The position numbers and the translations under genes were made by a program. From Bin87 sp026710825 (GTDB taxonomy: Bacteria > Chloroflexota > Dehalococcoidia > Lucifugimonadales > UBA3495), in assembly GCA_965232815.1 (NCBI GenBank), contig OZ247427.1:2542001-2606000 (forward strand): a DNA stretch of 64,000 nt. The letters run 5' to 3'. Below are positions 29,201 through 35,598 of this stretch, one piece after another. The first letter of the stretch is position 1. Each line of letters opens with the position of its first letter. The notes beneath the pieces are model-generated. The model saw nothing but the letters and a program-made list of their open reading frames with translations, made no database searches and had not been told where the DNA came from.

Positions 29201-30376
29201 CAGCACTTTCATCATACCGGCGACGCCGGCCGCTGATTCCAAATGGCCGAAGTTCGTTTTCACCGAGCCGATCAGAAGAGGACGCTCGGGATCACGCCCT
29301 CTGCCGTACACCGCTCCCATGGCCTCCAATTCAATCGGGTCTCCTACCGGCGTTCCCGTGCCATGGGCTTCGACGTAGTCCACTTGCGACGGGGAGACGC
29401 CGGCCCGGCGCAGGGCGTCTTGGATCACCATCTCCTGCGCTTCCTGGTTGGGCACGGTAAGTCCGGTGCTGGCGCCATCCTGATTTATGGCAGTGCCACG
29501 TATGATGCCCCAAATCCGATCCCCGTCCGCTTCCGCTTCGCTCAGCCGCTTCAGCACCAGGATTCCGCAGCCTTCGCCTCGGACGTAGCCATTCGCTGAA
29601 GCATCGAAAGTCTTGCACCGTCCGTCCGGGGCAAGCATCCCGGCGTTGGCGCGCAGTTCGAGCAACCGCCCGGAGAGGATCGTATGTACCCCGCCGGCGA
29701 GGGCGAGGTTGGCTTCTCCCAATTGCAGCCCGGTCACTGCCTGGTGCACTGCCAACAGCGACGACGAACACGCGGTGTCCAGCGCGATGGCCGGTCCCTG
29801 AAGGCCCATGGCGAACGCGACTCGTCCAATAGCGGTGTTGTAGGAAGTCCCGCTGACGGTGTACAGGCTTGGAGCCGGGTCTGCGGTGTCGCTGGATTCA
29901 AGGATAATGCCGCGGTATTCGTTGTTGCTGATTCCTCCATATACACCGGTTCGGCTGCCACGCAGTCCCTCCGGATCGATGCCGGCATTCTCCAGAGCTT
30001 GCCAGCTGGTTTCCAACATTATTCGCTGCTGGGGGTCCAGGTATTGAGCCTCTACTGGCGAAATCCTGAAGAACTCGGCGTCAAACCGGTCAACATCATC
30101 AATAAACGCAGCGAAGCGGCAAGCTTCGCTTTGAACCGTGGCTCCTCGGAAGAGTTGGCCCAGGCGCCCGATCCCGGAACCGGGTTGACCCTCGTTGATC
30201 GCGTGTTCACCCTCTGCCAGCAGACGCCAGAAAGCCTGAACGTCGTTCGCTCCGGGGAACCGGCATGCCATGCCAATGACCGCAACCGGCTCCCCGAGGT
30301 GGTTTCCGTTCCCATGAGAAACTCCCGCCGCGGCGGGAGTTGATTGGGAAACGTCGTCATGCCAAATGGTGTTCAT
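20255..30376 (-). CDS. type I polyketide synthase: KS-AT-DH-cMT-psiKR-ER-KR-ACP-KS-AT(degenerate)
   Basis: 3373 residues, start ATG after GAGGA. Module 1: KS ~30-455 (Cys203 in DTACSSS, His338, His378); AT ~597-900 (GHSLGE with Ser689; AFHS at 794-797 suggests malonyl-CoA); DH ~970-1265 (His1002 in HRVFGRVIMP, Asp1175); C-methyltransferase ~1330-1665 (LEVGAGTG); structural KR ~1685-1890; ER ~1900-2225 (HAGAGGVG); KR ~2234-2465 (GGLGGIG; Ser2369, but the active Tyr is His2382); ACP ~2505-2590 (Ser2545). Module 2: KS ~2613-3033 with Cys2779, His2914 and His2954 in altered motifs (DMACASS, EVHAVGS), then an AT remnant ~3172-3370 with GDGCG in place of GHSxG and ~125 residues missing. No second ACP or TE. 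Module 1 has the order known for Sup-type PKSs of sponge symbionts, thought to make methyl-branched fatty acids. The product is inferred to be a methylated, largely reduced lipid. Confidence 0.93.
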   Translation of the reverse strand: MNTIWHDDVSQSTPAAAGVSHGNGNHLGEPVAVIGMACRFPGANDVQAFWRLLAEGEHAINEGQPGSGIGRLGQLFRGATVQSEACRFAAFIDDVDRFDAEFFRISPVEAQYLDPQQRIMLETSWQALENAGIDPEGLRGSRTGVYGGISNNEYRGIILESSDTADPAPSLYTVSGTSYNTAIGRVAFAMGLQGPAIALDTACSSSLLAVHQAVTGLQLGEANLALAGGVHTILSGRLLELRANAGMLAPDGRCKTFDASANGYVRGEGCGILVLKRLSEAEADGDRIWGIIRGTAINQDGASTGLTVPNQEAQEMVIQDALRRAGVSPSQVDYVEAHGTGTPVGDPIELEAMGAVYGRGRDPERPLLIGSVKTNFGHLESAAGVAGMMKVLLAMNQGVIPKHLNFRTPTPAVDWERLPLSVTSETTDWPLVSHRPPLAGVSGFGWSGTNAHVVVEGYRPVETGSIRNELSRQRPPAGPRQRIDISPVETDESPDGETPRPRTMRLLPLSGKTDAAVGELASRYLAWLDVRSAELASADSHNDSLLPDMAWTAGAGRSHFPCRVGITFLDSESLRGGLQRVAEGSVEPAARPASRVAFVYTGQGSQWPGMGQTLYETEPVVRSVLNRCEAVIQEERGVSLLDVMFGREGAAGDLNDTAWAQPAVYALECALTVLWRSVGVEPSVVIGHSLGEFGAAYAAGAFGLEEGLRFVAKRGALLASVAELGAMAAVFAPQDEVAAAVWAYNAESENAVLCIAVDNGIHQVISGTTADVQALSERFEAKEVQVRPLRTNQAFHSPLVEPVLDQLERAYADVSIAPTTVALVSNVTGSRVGIGETLDGQYWRRHAREAVQFRSGMDALAQMGVDLVIEVGPNAVLGPLVSLAWPGVSDGNEAPPVLESLLRPLSGIVSPDFPDGFLDAVAGAYQAGLEISWTGLFAGEERSKIELPSYPFQRRRHWVDAPRRSRASSDHPLLGTRHESPRGEVFFETEMDTSDPAWLSDHRVFGRVIMPGALYGAMAAAASLAEGSQAAAVEDFQLHSPMLFAPDDSENGSSPSPRRVQAAISQSESSGPRSVEIFSKGESEEGWTLHAECKTSPGVRMGNAGRIDLDGLKSRLAAADPSAFYRARATNNIDLGATFRTLRALWVGDAEAVGEVALPESVAPNAIDLHPILLDGCFQVLSAARQSDGSQDGTTYLPFGWERLWFTERPPARLICHAQFREGVRDTSEDNAPAAVPETLSGDLRFYTPDGVEIGGLSGYTVKRATRASLLSATEGLQDLMYEVVWRDRPLAPGMPPADFLTGPSAVLSASPTFAEYLLSEGVGGDDRTALLEDLERLSWSYARVALESLGWERTAGEYVEPEDLRQSLNVLDEHKRLFRRMLEMQARGGILEEQGEGFVVRIGRDDPLPNEMVGDTEEFATRMSDRYPHGSTEIGLFQRCAGALADVLTGKADPLTLLFSSGEPTAADLYMKAPVARSANRMLGDTIAALLTELPEGRDLRILEVGAGTGSATAAVLPELPAGRFHYVYTDISAGFFSEAESRFGGGESSIEYRVLDIEKSPIEQGFDAHGYDLVIASNVLHATRYLHETLAHCRELLAPSGQLLALENLRGQGWLDLTFGQLDGWWRFADDYRPHHALAGPDIWNRALTDVGFEEVAVIGVDESTPDNQPDRGVIMARGPAEVTEPGGVWVLAGDSSGVALQLAAELAARNQTVVVGGPHVPSGGISAKSGDTIIETTVDMQERESWRALLENLPEGVPLSGIVHLAALDGHGEDATTAELADDVRHAGASALALVQAASDIDAMPAKGIWFITRGGQVLEHEHFGQLSGAMLWGFGKVVSHEAPHLQPRMIDLDPNTAAPLADLVNELMYPDAETHLAYRLGLRQAARLVRAGGAAERLSIPEVSRWFLEPDDGGALEGLQVLDTPEHPLESREVRVAVEAAGLNFWDVFRAIGIIDEGLLGGEVCGHVVEVGSEVSSVSVGDRVVALAFGTFGSEAVMREEMVALAPPNIPASALATMPTVFVSAALSYDFAGLEPGEHVLMHAGAGGVGLAAIQMAQAAGAEIFATASAPKQAYLRSLGVNHVFNSRNTRFGQEILEATGGQGVDVVLNSLTGEGFIEASLSCLARGGRFVELAREGIYSEEEMAAARPDVAYHILKLDVLKEHYPAEPGDALRRVMAALAAGELAPLIYSRWPMAEAGPAMKFMRAARHIGKIVLTTSPLETGRLREDRTYLVTGGLGGIGCTLAGWLAERGAGAIVLNGRRDPDPEAAAAIEALRDQGATMVVELADVTDQAAVDAMLERMDATLPPLAGIIHSVGVLSDAALTNQSWQSFESVLWPKMLGAWHLHRATLHRDLDMFVLFSSVAGVMGNAGQANHAAANAFLDQLAGHRRAVGLAGQSVAWGAWSGLGEAEEQRERIARQLEAGGTGWITPQQGLRALESLVRQDAATGMVAAVDWPTFATNRDDIPPFLEALIATPATDTDKAADESDDLLAQLRTPQRNDAQSMLATLLQRELQAVMRLPTLPASSVGFFDLGMDSLMAVELRNRLNRAFAGEYVVSNTAVFDYPDITALARHLAEELGQLGGGLETPTAESAVAERPQTVVNDDGIAIVGMACRFPRAKNLAEYWKLLESGTDAVTDGRQEGGPWDGAVGDPAAEELINRRGAFVDAIEWFDSRFFRISPIEARLMDPRQRMMLEISWEALEDAGIDPAGLRGSYTGVYAGVGGSEYRDLIEASGRSDSYLGTTASVTAGRVAFALGLEGPAMPIDMACASSLAAVHQAASALRKGEVNLALAGGVHVVLSSSVSGFMMEAGMLSPTGQCRPFDAAADGYVRGEGCGIVVLKRLSDALEDGDRIWGVIRGTAVNQNGASAALTVPNGPAQERVMETALNQAGLVGADVDYLEVHAVGSKLADAIELRAVGAVYGKGRAADSPLFTGTVKANIGHLEAAAGIAGLIKTALAMKQGVIPGQANFENPNPEIDWQQLPVEVPSESVGWPARPDRAPRAAVSAFGISGANAHLVLEGYQGDVEDANATADIESFAGATMQVPISWPESVAVAPSAESTSVARRVRLLPLSGKTDGALRDLAKQYLSWIDSRAFQSSRDTGESRLLADMARSAGLGRSHFAHRAGVVFTDADSLRRGLLAVAGTEHAPDAPEPQPAAGVVFRYRGEGIQWAGMGAALYETEPVARAILNLCEAVALEYRGASLLGVMFGRAGMDGDLNDPSWAQPAIYALECVLTALWSSLGIRPNSVLGDGCGARAAAQALGAISLEDGLRLALDNAPLPPEQYHLDDPGRTIPDAGADMVIEIGPGTVEDDAGFLNAVAKAYEAGLMVSFEGLFAGESRRRIALPSYQFQRRRHWI
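30320..30341. repeat. 22-bp perfect palindrome in the 5' coding end of the PKS gene
   Basis: AACTCCCGCCGCGGCGGGAGTT reads the same on both strands and lies ~35 bases after the PKS start codon (codons ~12-19). In the mRNA it could fold into a GC-rich hairpin close to the ribosome landing site. Confidence 0.6.
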
Positions 30377-30713
30377 AGCGAATTCCTCGCCGCGAGTTTA
30401 ACAAACCCCGAATATGCGAGTCCACAGACGCGAACGAGGCATGGCAATCGCATTTCAAACCGGCCCTCCCGTCGCCGCTGCGGAAGCAGGAGTCTAGGAA
30501 CGCAAGAGCCAGCGCGTCGGTAAATGAATAGCCGCCAAGTATGTCGGATCCGGGCGAGGTCTAAACTCGCTCGGGTCAGGCGCAACGCAGACACTCTCGG
30601 TGCGCGACGAACTTTCCGCGGTGTGGACCGAACTCGATGTGAAACGCTGGCATCACATCGTGCGCAACATCGCGTTGTCGTTGAATCGTCCGATGATTCG
30701 GTGCCGGGTTCGT
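30377..30713. other. 337-bp gap upstream of the PKS gene
   Basis: Contains the PKS leader (GAGGA site just before its ATG). No gene is convincing on either strand, and I could not single out a -35/-10 pair. Confidence 0.5.
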
Positions 30714-31853
30714 TTAGTGGTCTGCGGAGGCTGCGTCCACGTCATCCGAGACTGTAAGTGACAGCGTGTAGGCACCGGTGTTGCCGTCGCTTTCGAACCT
30801 CGAGCCGACCGCCACGTAGTAGATGCCGGGTTGGTACGACATCTCGAGGGACTCTATCGGTCCAGTCCTGGAAATGAACCGCCTGGATCCGCCTTCTGAC
30901 CAGATGGTCCAGATGCCAACCGTATCCGGTCCGTCGGTGACCTCTATACGATAGGCGCCTTCCTCGGCAATGCGGAATCGGAGCACGTCTTGATCGTCCA
31001 GCGACTCGATACCCCAAAGCGGTTCCGTGAAGTCGCCCCATTCCAGCCAGTGTCCAGGGAGCAGCCCCGGGTGATCCGACGGCACATCGGAATTGATGGT
31101 CGCGGTAATGGATTCGCCGGGTTGGATCGTAATTTCAGGGTTGGTCTTCCAATCGTCGGCGTGATCGTCCTGCCGTACGGAAACGGTGTAGTGCCCGGCG
31201 CCTGACGGATCCTGCTGTCCGTTGCCCACCGCGATGTAGTAAGTGCCATCTTCTCCAGGCGTGAAGAATGCCCGAGCCCAATTCCCGAGGTACCCACCCT
31301 GGTCCTGCTCGCCCATCACCCGGGTTCCTTCTTTGCTCACCACCTCCAGGATGGACGGATCGACCAGATAGTTCTTCACGTAGTGCACGTCTCCGTCGTC
31401 GTGGACATCCAGCCTGCCTTCCACCTCGATGATGTAACTTACGCCTCCTGACGCCACGAAACTGAATGCGTCCCTGCCGTCGTCGTCGGGTGTCAGTTCG
31501 CCATGCTCGAAGTTAAAAGCGCCATCACCAAGCGAGGTGGCGTTTGCCATCCATTGGTGGGGTACGGGGTGCGGGGACGACGCGTCGTCTGAGCCTGTAT
31601 TCGGCGAGACTGGGACCTGAGATGCATCGGTTGCTGAGTAGGGGGATTTGGAGTGCAGCACCGGGTGTCCGTGGTCATCGATACCTGCCGCACCTGGGTT
31701 GGCAATCGCCACGTGATGCCATGAAGATGGCGAGGCGAACGGGAGTGATAGCGCGAGGGTTGTGATCAGCGCGACAAGCAACGAAGCGCTTGCGGTTCTC
31801 GTTTTGCGCGCTGTCTGTATTCCTGCTACAAATTTGGCCACTATGGTGAGCAT
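30714..31853 (-). CDS. secreted protein with PPC-like beta-sandwich repeats
   Basis: 379 residues. A basic N-terminus and hydrophobic stretch (SLLVALITTLALSLPFASPS) form a signal peptide or membrane anchor. The mature part has at least two pre-peptidase C-terminal (PPC)-like beta-sandwiches: FSFVASGGVSYIIEVEG with TYYIAVGNGQQDPSGAGHY, and LRFRIAEEGAYRIEV with IYYVAVGSRFESDGNTGAY. PPC domains are non-catalytic modules on secreted enzymes and surface proteins; no catalytic domain is seen. ATG 31853 is favoured over 31859 because AGGAGG lies 8 rather than 2 bases away. It stands alone, and its position upstream of the PKS may be coincidental. Confidence 0.7.
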   Translation of the reverse strand: MLTIVAKFVAGIQTARKTRTASASLLVALITTLALSLPFASPSSWHHVAIANPGAAGIDDHGHPVLHSKSPYSATDASQVPVSPNTGSDDASSPHPVPHQWMANATSLGDGAFNFEHGELTPDDDGRDAFSFVASGGVSYIIEVEGRLDVHDDGDVHYVKNYLVDPSILEVVSKEGTRVMGEQDQGGYLGNWARAFFTPGEDGTYYIAVGNGQQDPSGAGHYTVSVRQDDHADDWKTNPEITIQPGESITATINSDVPSDHPGLLPGHWLEWGDFTEPLWGIESLDDQDVLRFRIAEEGAYRIEVTDGPDTVGIWTIWSEGGSRRFISRTGPIESLEMSYQPGIYYVAVGSRFESDGNTGAYTLSLTVSDDVDAASADH

Positions 31854-32214
31854 TTTCATATCCTCCTGGGCATGGTTGAGGCCAACGCGAGAACCGCTTG
31901 GGAGTCAGGCCGAACTGGACGGCCATCGTGGGAGTTACATCACAGTAGTCTATATTAACTATTGTAATATACGATATTAAGGGTATGATTGGTCGTCAGC
32001 ATCGTCAGCCGGACGGCTGTACGGAGATCGCGTCTTGGCTGCCCAAATCACGGGCAGTGACTGGAGGAGTTTCCAGAGGACACCGCCAGGCTTGAGTGAT
32101 GGGGCGATCAATTGGCTAACCCCCACGCTCATGTTCGCGAGGCGGCCAAGATTTAGGCAGGCCGGATGCCTATGAAGATCCCCGGTACGGTTCCGCAAAC
32201 TCACGGAGAGCAGT
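31854..32214. other. 361-bp divergent gap with an AT-rich block
   Basis: Separates the PPC-like gene (minus) from the sulfatase-like gene (plus). Bases ~31945-31985 are strikingly AT-rich for this genome (runs such as TATTAACTATTGTAATATACG), the likely promoter area for the minus-strand gene. No coding region seen. Confidence 0.45.
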
Positions 32215-33609
32215 ATGAACGTCATTTGGATAGTGGCCGATTCGTTCCGGAGGGATCACCTTGGGGCCTACGGCAACAGCTACATCCGCACCCCCTCGCT
32301 TGATGCGCTGGCGGCGAGCGCGGTGAGGTTCGACAACCACTACTCGGCGGGATTCCCGACCATGCCCACCCGCGCCGACCACCAGACCGGGCGTTGGACC
32401 ATGTCGTTCATGGGCTGGGAACCGCTTCCGGCCGGCGTCACCACCCTTGCCGAGATACTGGCGGAAAGCGGGATGCACACCGCCGCGTCCGTGGACACCC
32501 CCTACTACCTCAGGGGAGGGATGAACTACGACCGCGGCTTCCAGTCTTTCTTCATGAACATGGGGCAGGATACGCTCTGGTCGCTGATCCCCGAGCCCGG
32601 CTACCACAACGAGGCCCTGGACGTGAGGGCTGCGTGGCGCAGCGAGGCCGACCGGAACGCGCCCAAGACCTTCATGTCTGCCATGCGGTGGCTCGAACAG
32701 CACTACAAGGAGGACTTCTTCCTGTACGTGGACACCTGGGACCCCCACGAGCCCTGGGATGCGCCGCCCTACTACACCGATCTGTACTGGCCAGGGTACG
32801 ACGGCGAACTGGTGCTGCCGGTGTACGGAAACTGGCATGATGTGCCCGGATACCGGGAGGAACGACTCAACAAGGGACACGCCACCTATTGCGGCGAGAT
32901 CACCATGGTGGACACCTGGGCCGGATTCCTGCTGAGAGCGGTGGAAAACATGGGGCTGGCCGACCGGACCATCGTCATATTCACAACCGACCACGGTTTC
33001 TACTTTGGAGAGCACGGCGGCCTGTTCGGCAAGATGAGTTCCGACAAGTATCCCGACGGCACGCTCAGACCCTACGACGAGCCGGGGTCGCAGTGGAGCT
33101 ACTCACCCCTCTACGAGGAGATAGTCCACCTGCCATTCCTGCTGCGAGCGCCGGGCGTTCCGCCGGGCAACTACACCGGCATCACGTCGGCGGTGGACGT
33201 CATGCCCACGGTTTTGGACCTGCTGGGATTAGAAATTCCTGGGTTCGTGCAGGGCCGTTCACTCGCGCCGGCCCTCAGCGACCCCGCGACCCGGGGCCGG
33301 GATTTCGTGGTGAGCAGCCTGCCCTTCGCTAATGTCGGAGACCCGGTGCACTCCGTAGACAACCTCCTCCGGGTCCTGACGGAGCCTCCCTTGACCACCG
33401 TTACCTCCGGTGGCTGGAGCCTCCTCTACAGCCCTCTCCCCGGGGTCTCGAAGCTCTACAACCTCACGTCCGACCCCGGGCAGTCGACGAATATCATTGA
33501 GAGCAACATAGACGTGGCGTCGGAACTGCACCAAAAGCTGGTTTACTTCATGCGCGAAACGGAGGTGCCGGAGCGTCACCTGGGCCCGCGACTGGAACTT
33601 CGGATGTGA
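32215..33609 (+). CDS. sulfatase-superfamily hydrolase with Thr at the nucleophile position
   Basis: 464 residues of the sulfatase/alkaline-phosphatase superfamily. Metal-site segments are VIWIVADSFRRDHLGAYGN at the start and IVIFTTDHGFYFGEHG-LFGK in the middle; DTWDPHEPWDAPP is another family block. The activation motif, C/S-x-P-x-R in true sulfatases (Cys or Ser converted to formylglycine), reads T49-M-P-T-R53 followed by ADHQTGR. Thr cannot give formylglycine, so it may be a phosphodiesterase-type member using Thr directly. The substrate is unknown. No signal peptide, so cytoplasmic. ATG after GGAGAG; a GMC oxidoreductase follows after 74 bases and is probably co-transcribed. Confidence 0.85.
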   Translation: MNVIWIVADSFRRDHLGAYGNSYIRTPSLDALAASAVRFDNHYSAGFPTMPTRADHQTGRWTMSFMGWEPLPAGVTTLAEILAESGMHTAASVDTPYYLRGGMNYDRGFQSFFMNMGQDTLWSLIPEPGYHNEALDVRAAWRSEADRNAPKTFMSAMRWLEQHYKEDFFLYVDTWDPHEPWDAPPYYTDLYWPGYDGELVLPVYGNWHDVPGYREERLNKGHATYCGEITMVDTWAGFLLRAVENMGLADRTIVIFTTDHGFYFGEHGGLFGKMSSDKYPDGTLRPYDEPGSQWSYSPLYEEIVHLPFLLRAPGVPPGNYTGITSAVDVMPTVLDLLGLEIPGFVQGRSLAPALSDPATRGRDFVVSSLPFANVGDPVHSVDNLLRVLTEPPLTTVTSGGWSLLYSPLPGVSKLYNLTSDPGQSTNIIESNIDVASELHQKLVYFMRETEVPERHLGPRLELRM

Positions 33610-33683
33610 AGGTGTAGACCGGTACAATAGGCCGCCCGGACGCGGAACGACTTCTCCACGCGAGTCCGGCGTGAAGGATGAAC

Positions 33684-35237
33684 ATGACCAAGAGGTACGA
33701 CCACATAATCGTCGGCGCCGGGTCGGCAGGAGCGGTGCTGGCGGCGCGTCTGTCCGAAGACGGACACCGCTCGGTCCTCCTGCTGGAGGCGGGCCCCGAC
33801 TATCCCACTCCGGACCAGACACCCGATGAGGTGAGGCACGCCTTCGGGGCTGCCAGCACAATCTGGGACGGAGGGCACATCTGGAATTTCCGCGCCCGGG
33901 CAACGGACGAAGCGGACATCGACGTACCCAGAGGCAAGGTTACCGGGGGCTCCAGCGCCGTCAATGACGCGCAGTTCCTACGGCCCATGCCCGAGGATTT
34001 TGACCTCTGGGCCCAATGGGGCAACACCCAGTGGGCCTTCGAGAAAGTTTTTCCGTACATGATCAAGCTGGAGAACGACCAGGATTTTCGCGACGAGTTC
34101 CACGGCAACGCCGGGCCCATATACTGCCGGCGCTACCCGGAGAGCGCGTGGGGCGCGCAGCAGCACGCCTTCCACCGGGCGAGCATGGACGCCGGGTTCC
34201 CTCATTGCCAGGACCACAACAGGCCCGGATCGACCGGGGTGGGACCGCTGGCCTTCAACATCGACGACCGGACCAGGGTTAGCACGGCGATTGGATACCT
34301 GGGACCGGCCCGTGGGCGCGAAAACCTGACCATCCAGCCGCACATCCTGGTGCACGGAGTAATCTTCGAGGGCACGCGGGCCGTGGGAGTCCGTGCCATC
34401 ACACCCGATGGGGACAGCGAATTCCACGGGGATGAGGTCATCCTCTGCGCCGGCGCCGTAGGGTCGCCGCAAATATTGCTGCTGTCTGGCATCGGTCCGG
34501 CCGAGCAAGCCCGCTCGCTGGACATACCCTTCGCAGTGCATCTCCCCGGCGTGGGACGCAACCTGCGGGACCACCCCGACATGCCGATGTTCTGGCGCAC
34601 GCGGCGGGATTTCCCGCTGGACACCAACCAGGTCAACACCGGCACCGTGACGCTGAGGTTCACGGCGCCGGGATCGTCCTACACCAATGACATGGTCATC
34701 TACATGGGCAATTACTCGTCGTCCACGCCCATGCGCGGCGTTGACCATATGGAGCCTGAGGGTATCGGAGTCAGTCAGTGTCTGTACATGGCACTCAGCC
34801 TTGGCGAGCTGACCATCCGGTCCCGGGATCCGCGACAGCAACCCCACATAAACCTGAACCTGCTGGACCACCCCTTCGACCTGGAACGCATGCGGGCGAG
34901 CGTGAGGATGTGTGCCGACCTGTTCCGGCACGACGCCTTTGGCGACATCGTGGAGGAACGCTCGGAACCCTCGGATAAGATCCTGGTGGACGATGACGCG
35001 CTGCACCTTTGGATGAGACGACAGGTAATCACGGCCCACCACGTCTCCAGCACTTGCCGCATGGGACCCGCGGATGACGACACTGCTGTGGTAGACCAGT
35101 ACGGCAGGGTTTACGGCACAGAGGGGCTGCGGGTCATCGACGCCTCCATCATGCCCGAGGCCGTGCGAGCCAACCCTAACCTGACCGTCATCGCCATGGC
35201 CGAGATGTTGGCGGATGCCGTAAAGGACGGCCATTAG
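33684..35237 (+). CDS. GMC-family FAD oxidoreductase (choline dehydrogenase-like)
   Basis: 517 residues. The FAD-binding N-terminus is HIIVGAGSAGAVLAARLSED, followed by LLLEAGPDYP and the GMC signature GKVTGGSSAVNDAQFLR. Later blocks are ILCAGAVGSPQILLLSGIGP and the C-terminal VSSTCRMG...GLRVIDASIMPEAV, with the catalytic His in ITAHHVSSTCRMG. The family oxidises alcohols (choline, glucose, PEG, long-chain alcohols); the substrate is not readable here. ATG 33684 is chosen because AAGG would touch the alternative ATG at 33678. Following the sulfatase-like gene, it may act on the alcohol that enzyme releases; this is inference. Confidence 0.9.
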   Translation: MTKRYDHIIVGAGSAGAVLAARLSEDGHRSVLLLEAGPDYPTPDQTPDEVRHAFGAASTIWDGGHIWNFRARATDEADIDVPRGKVTGGSSAVNDAQFLRPMPEDFDLWAQWGNTQWAFEKVFPYMIKLENDQDFRDEFHGNAGPIYCRRYPESAWGAQQHAFHRASMDAGFPHCQDHNRPGSTGVGPLAFNIDDRTRVSTAIGYLGPARGRENLTIQPHILVHGVIFEGTRAVGVRAITPDGDSEFHGDEVILCAGAVGSPQILLLSGIGPAEQARSLDIPFAVHLPGVGRNLRDHPDMPMFWRTRRDFPLDTNQVNTGTVTLRFTAPGSSYTNDMVIYMGNYSSSTPMRGVDHMEPEGIGVSQCLYMALSLGELTIRSRDPRQQPHINLNLLDHPFDLERMRASVRMCADLFRHDAFGDIVEERSEPSDKILVDDDALHLWMRRQVITAHHVSSTCRMGPADDDTAVVDQYGRVYGTEGLRVIDASIMPEAVRANPNLTVIAMAEMLADAVKDGH

Positions 35238-35598
35238 CACATCCGCGAACCCAGGGCCGGCGGGCTGCTCGTGATTGAAATGAAGCGCCGGATAAACGCA
35301 CGAAATTCCAAGTGAGGGATGCGACGTCCCAGCTTCTCATCGGCGTGATCCCGAAGTCCGGAGAGATTCGCCCGAGCCGCCCGGCTGCTCCGCGGGGCTG
35401 CCGGTTATGACGGCAATGATGAATTCAGGTACAGCGACGTCTCAAGCATCCGCTGCGTCGCCACAAGGTTCTTTACCGCGCTGGACAAATCAATGGCCGG
35501 TTCACCGGCTGGTATAAGACGCCAAGTGTGGAGCATCACACCGGCAGTGGGTCTATTCGGTTGGGGATGTCGGGATATCCACGCGGGAGATACGCGGA
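35238..35598. other. 361-bp gap between convergent genes
   Basis: Lies between the GMC gene (plus) and the end of tex (minus). No ORF with family features and no clear intrinsic terminator was seen. Confidence 0.45.

Noticed and set aside
30590..30760. Plus-strand peptide (RDELSAVWTELDVKRW...) upstream of the PKS
   Set aside because: Considered as a transposase relic, but too short and without a recognisable motif.
33978..35240. Long minus-strand frame opposite the first GMC oxidoreductase
   Set aside because: The plus-strand gene has full GMC motifs; the antisense frame is a by-product of GC-rich codon bias.
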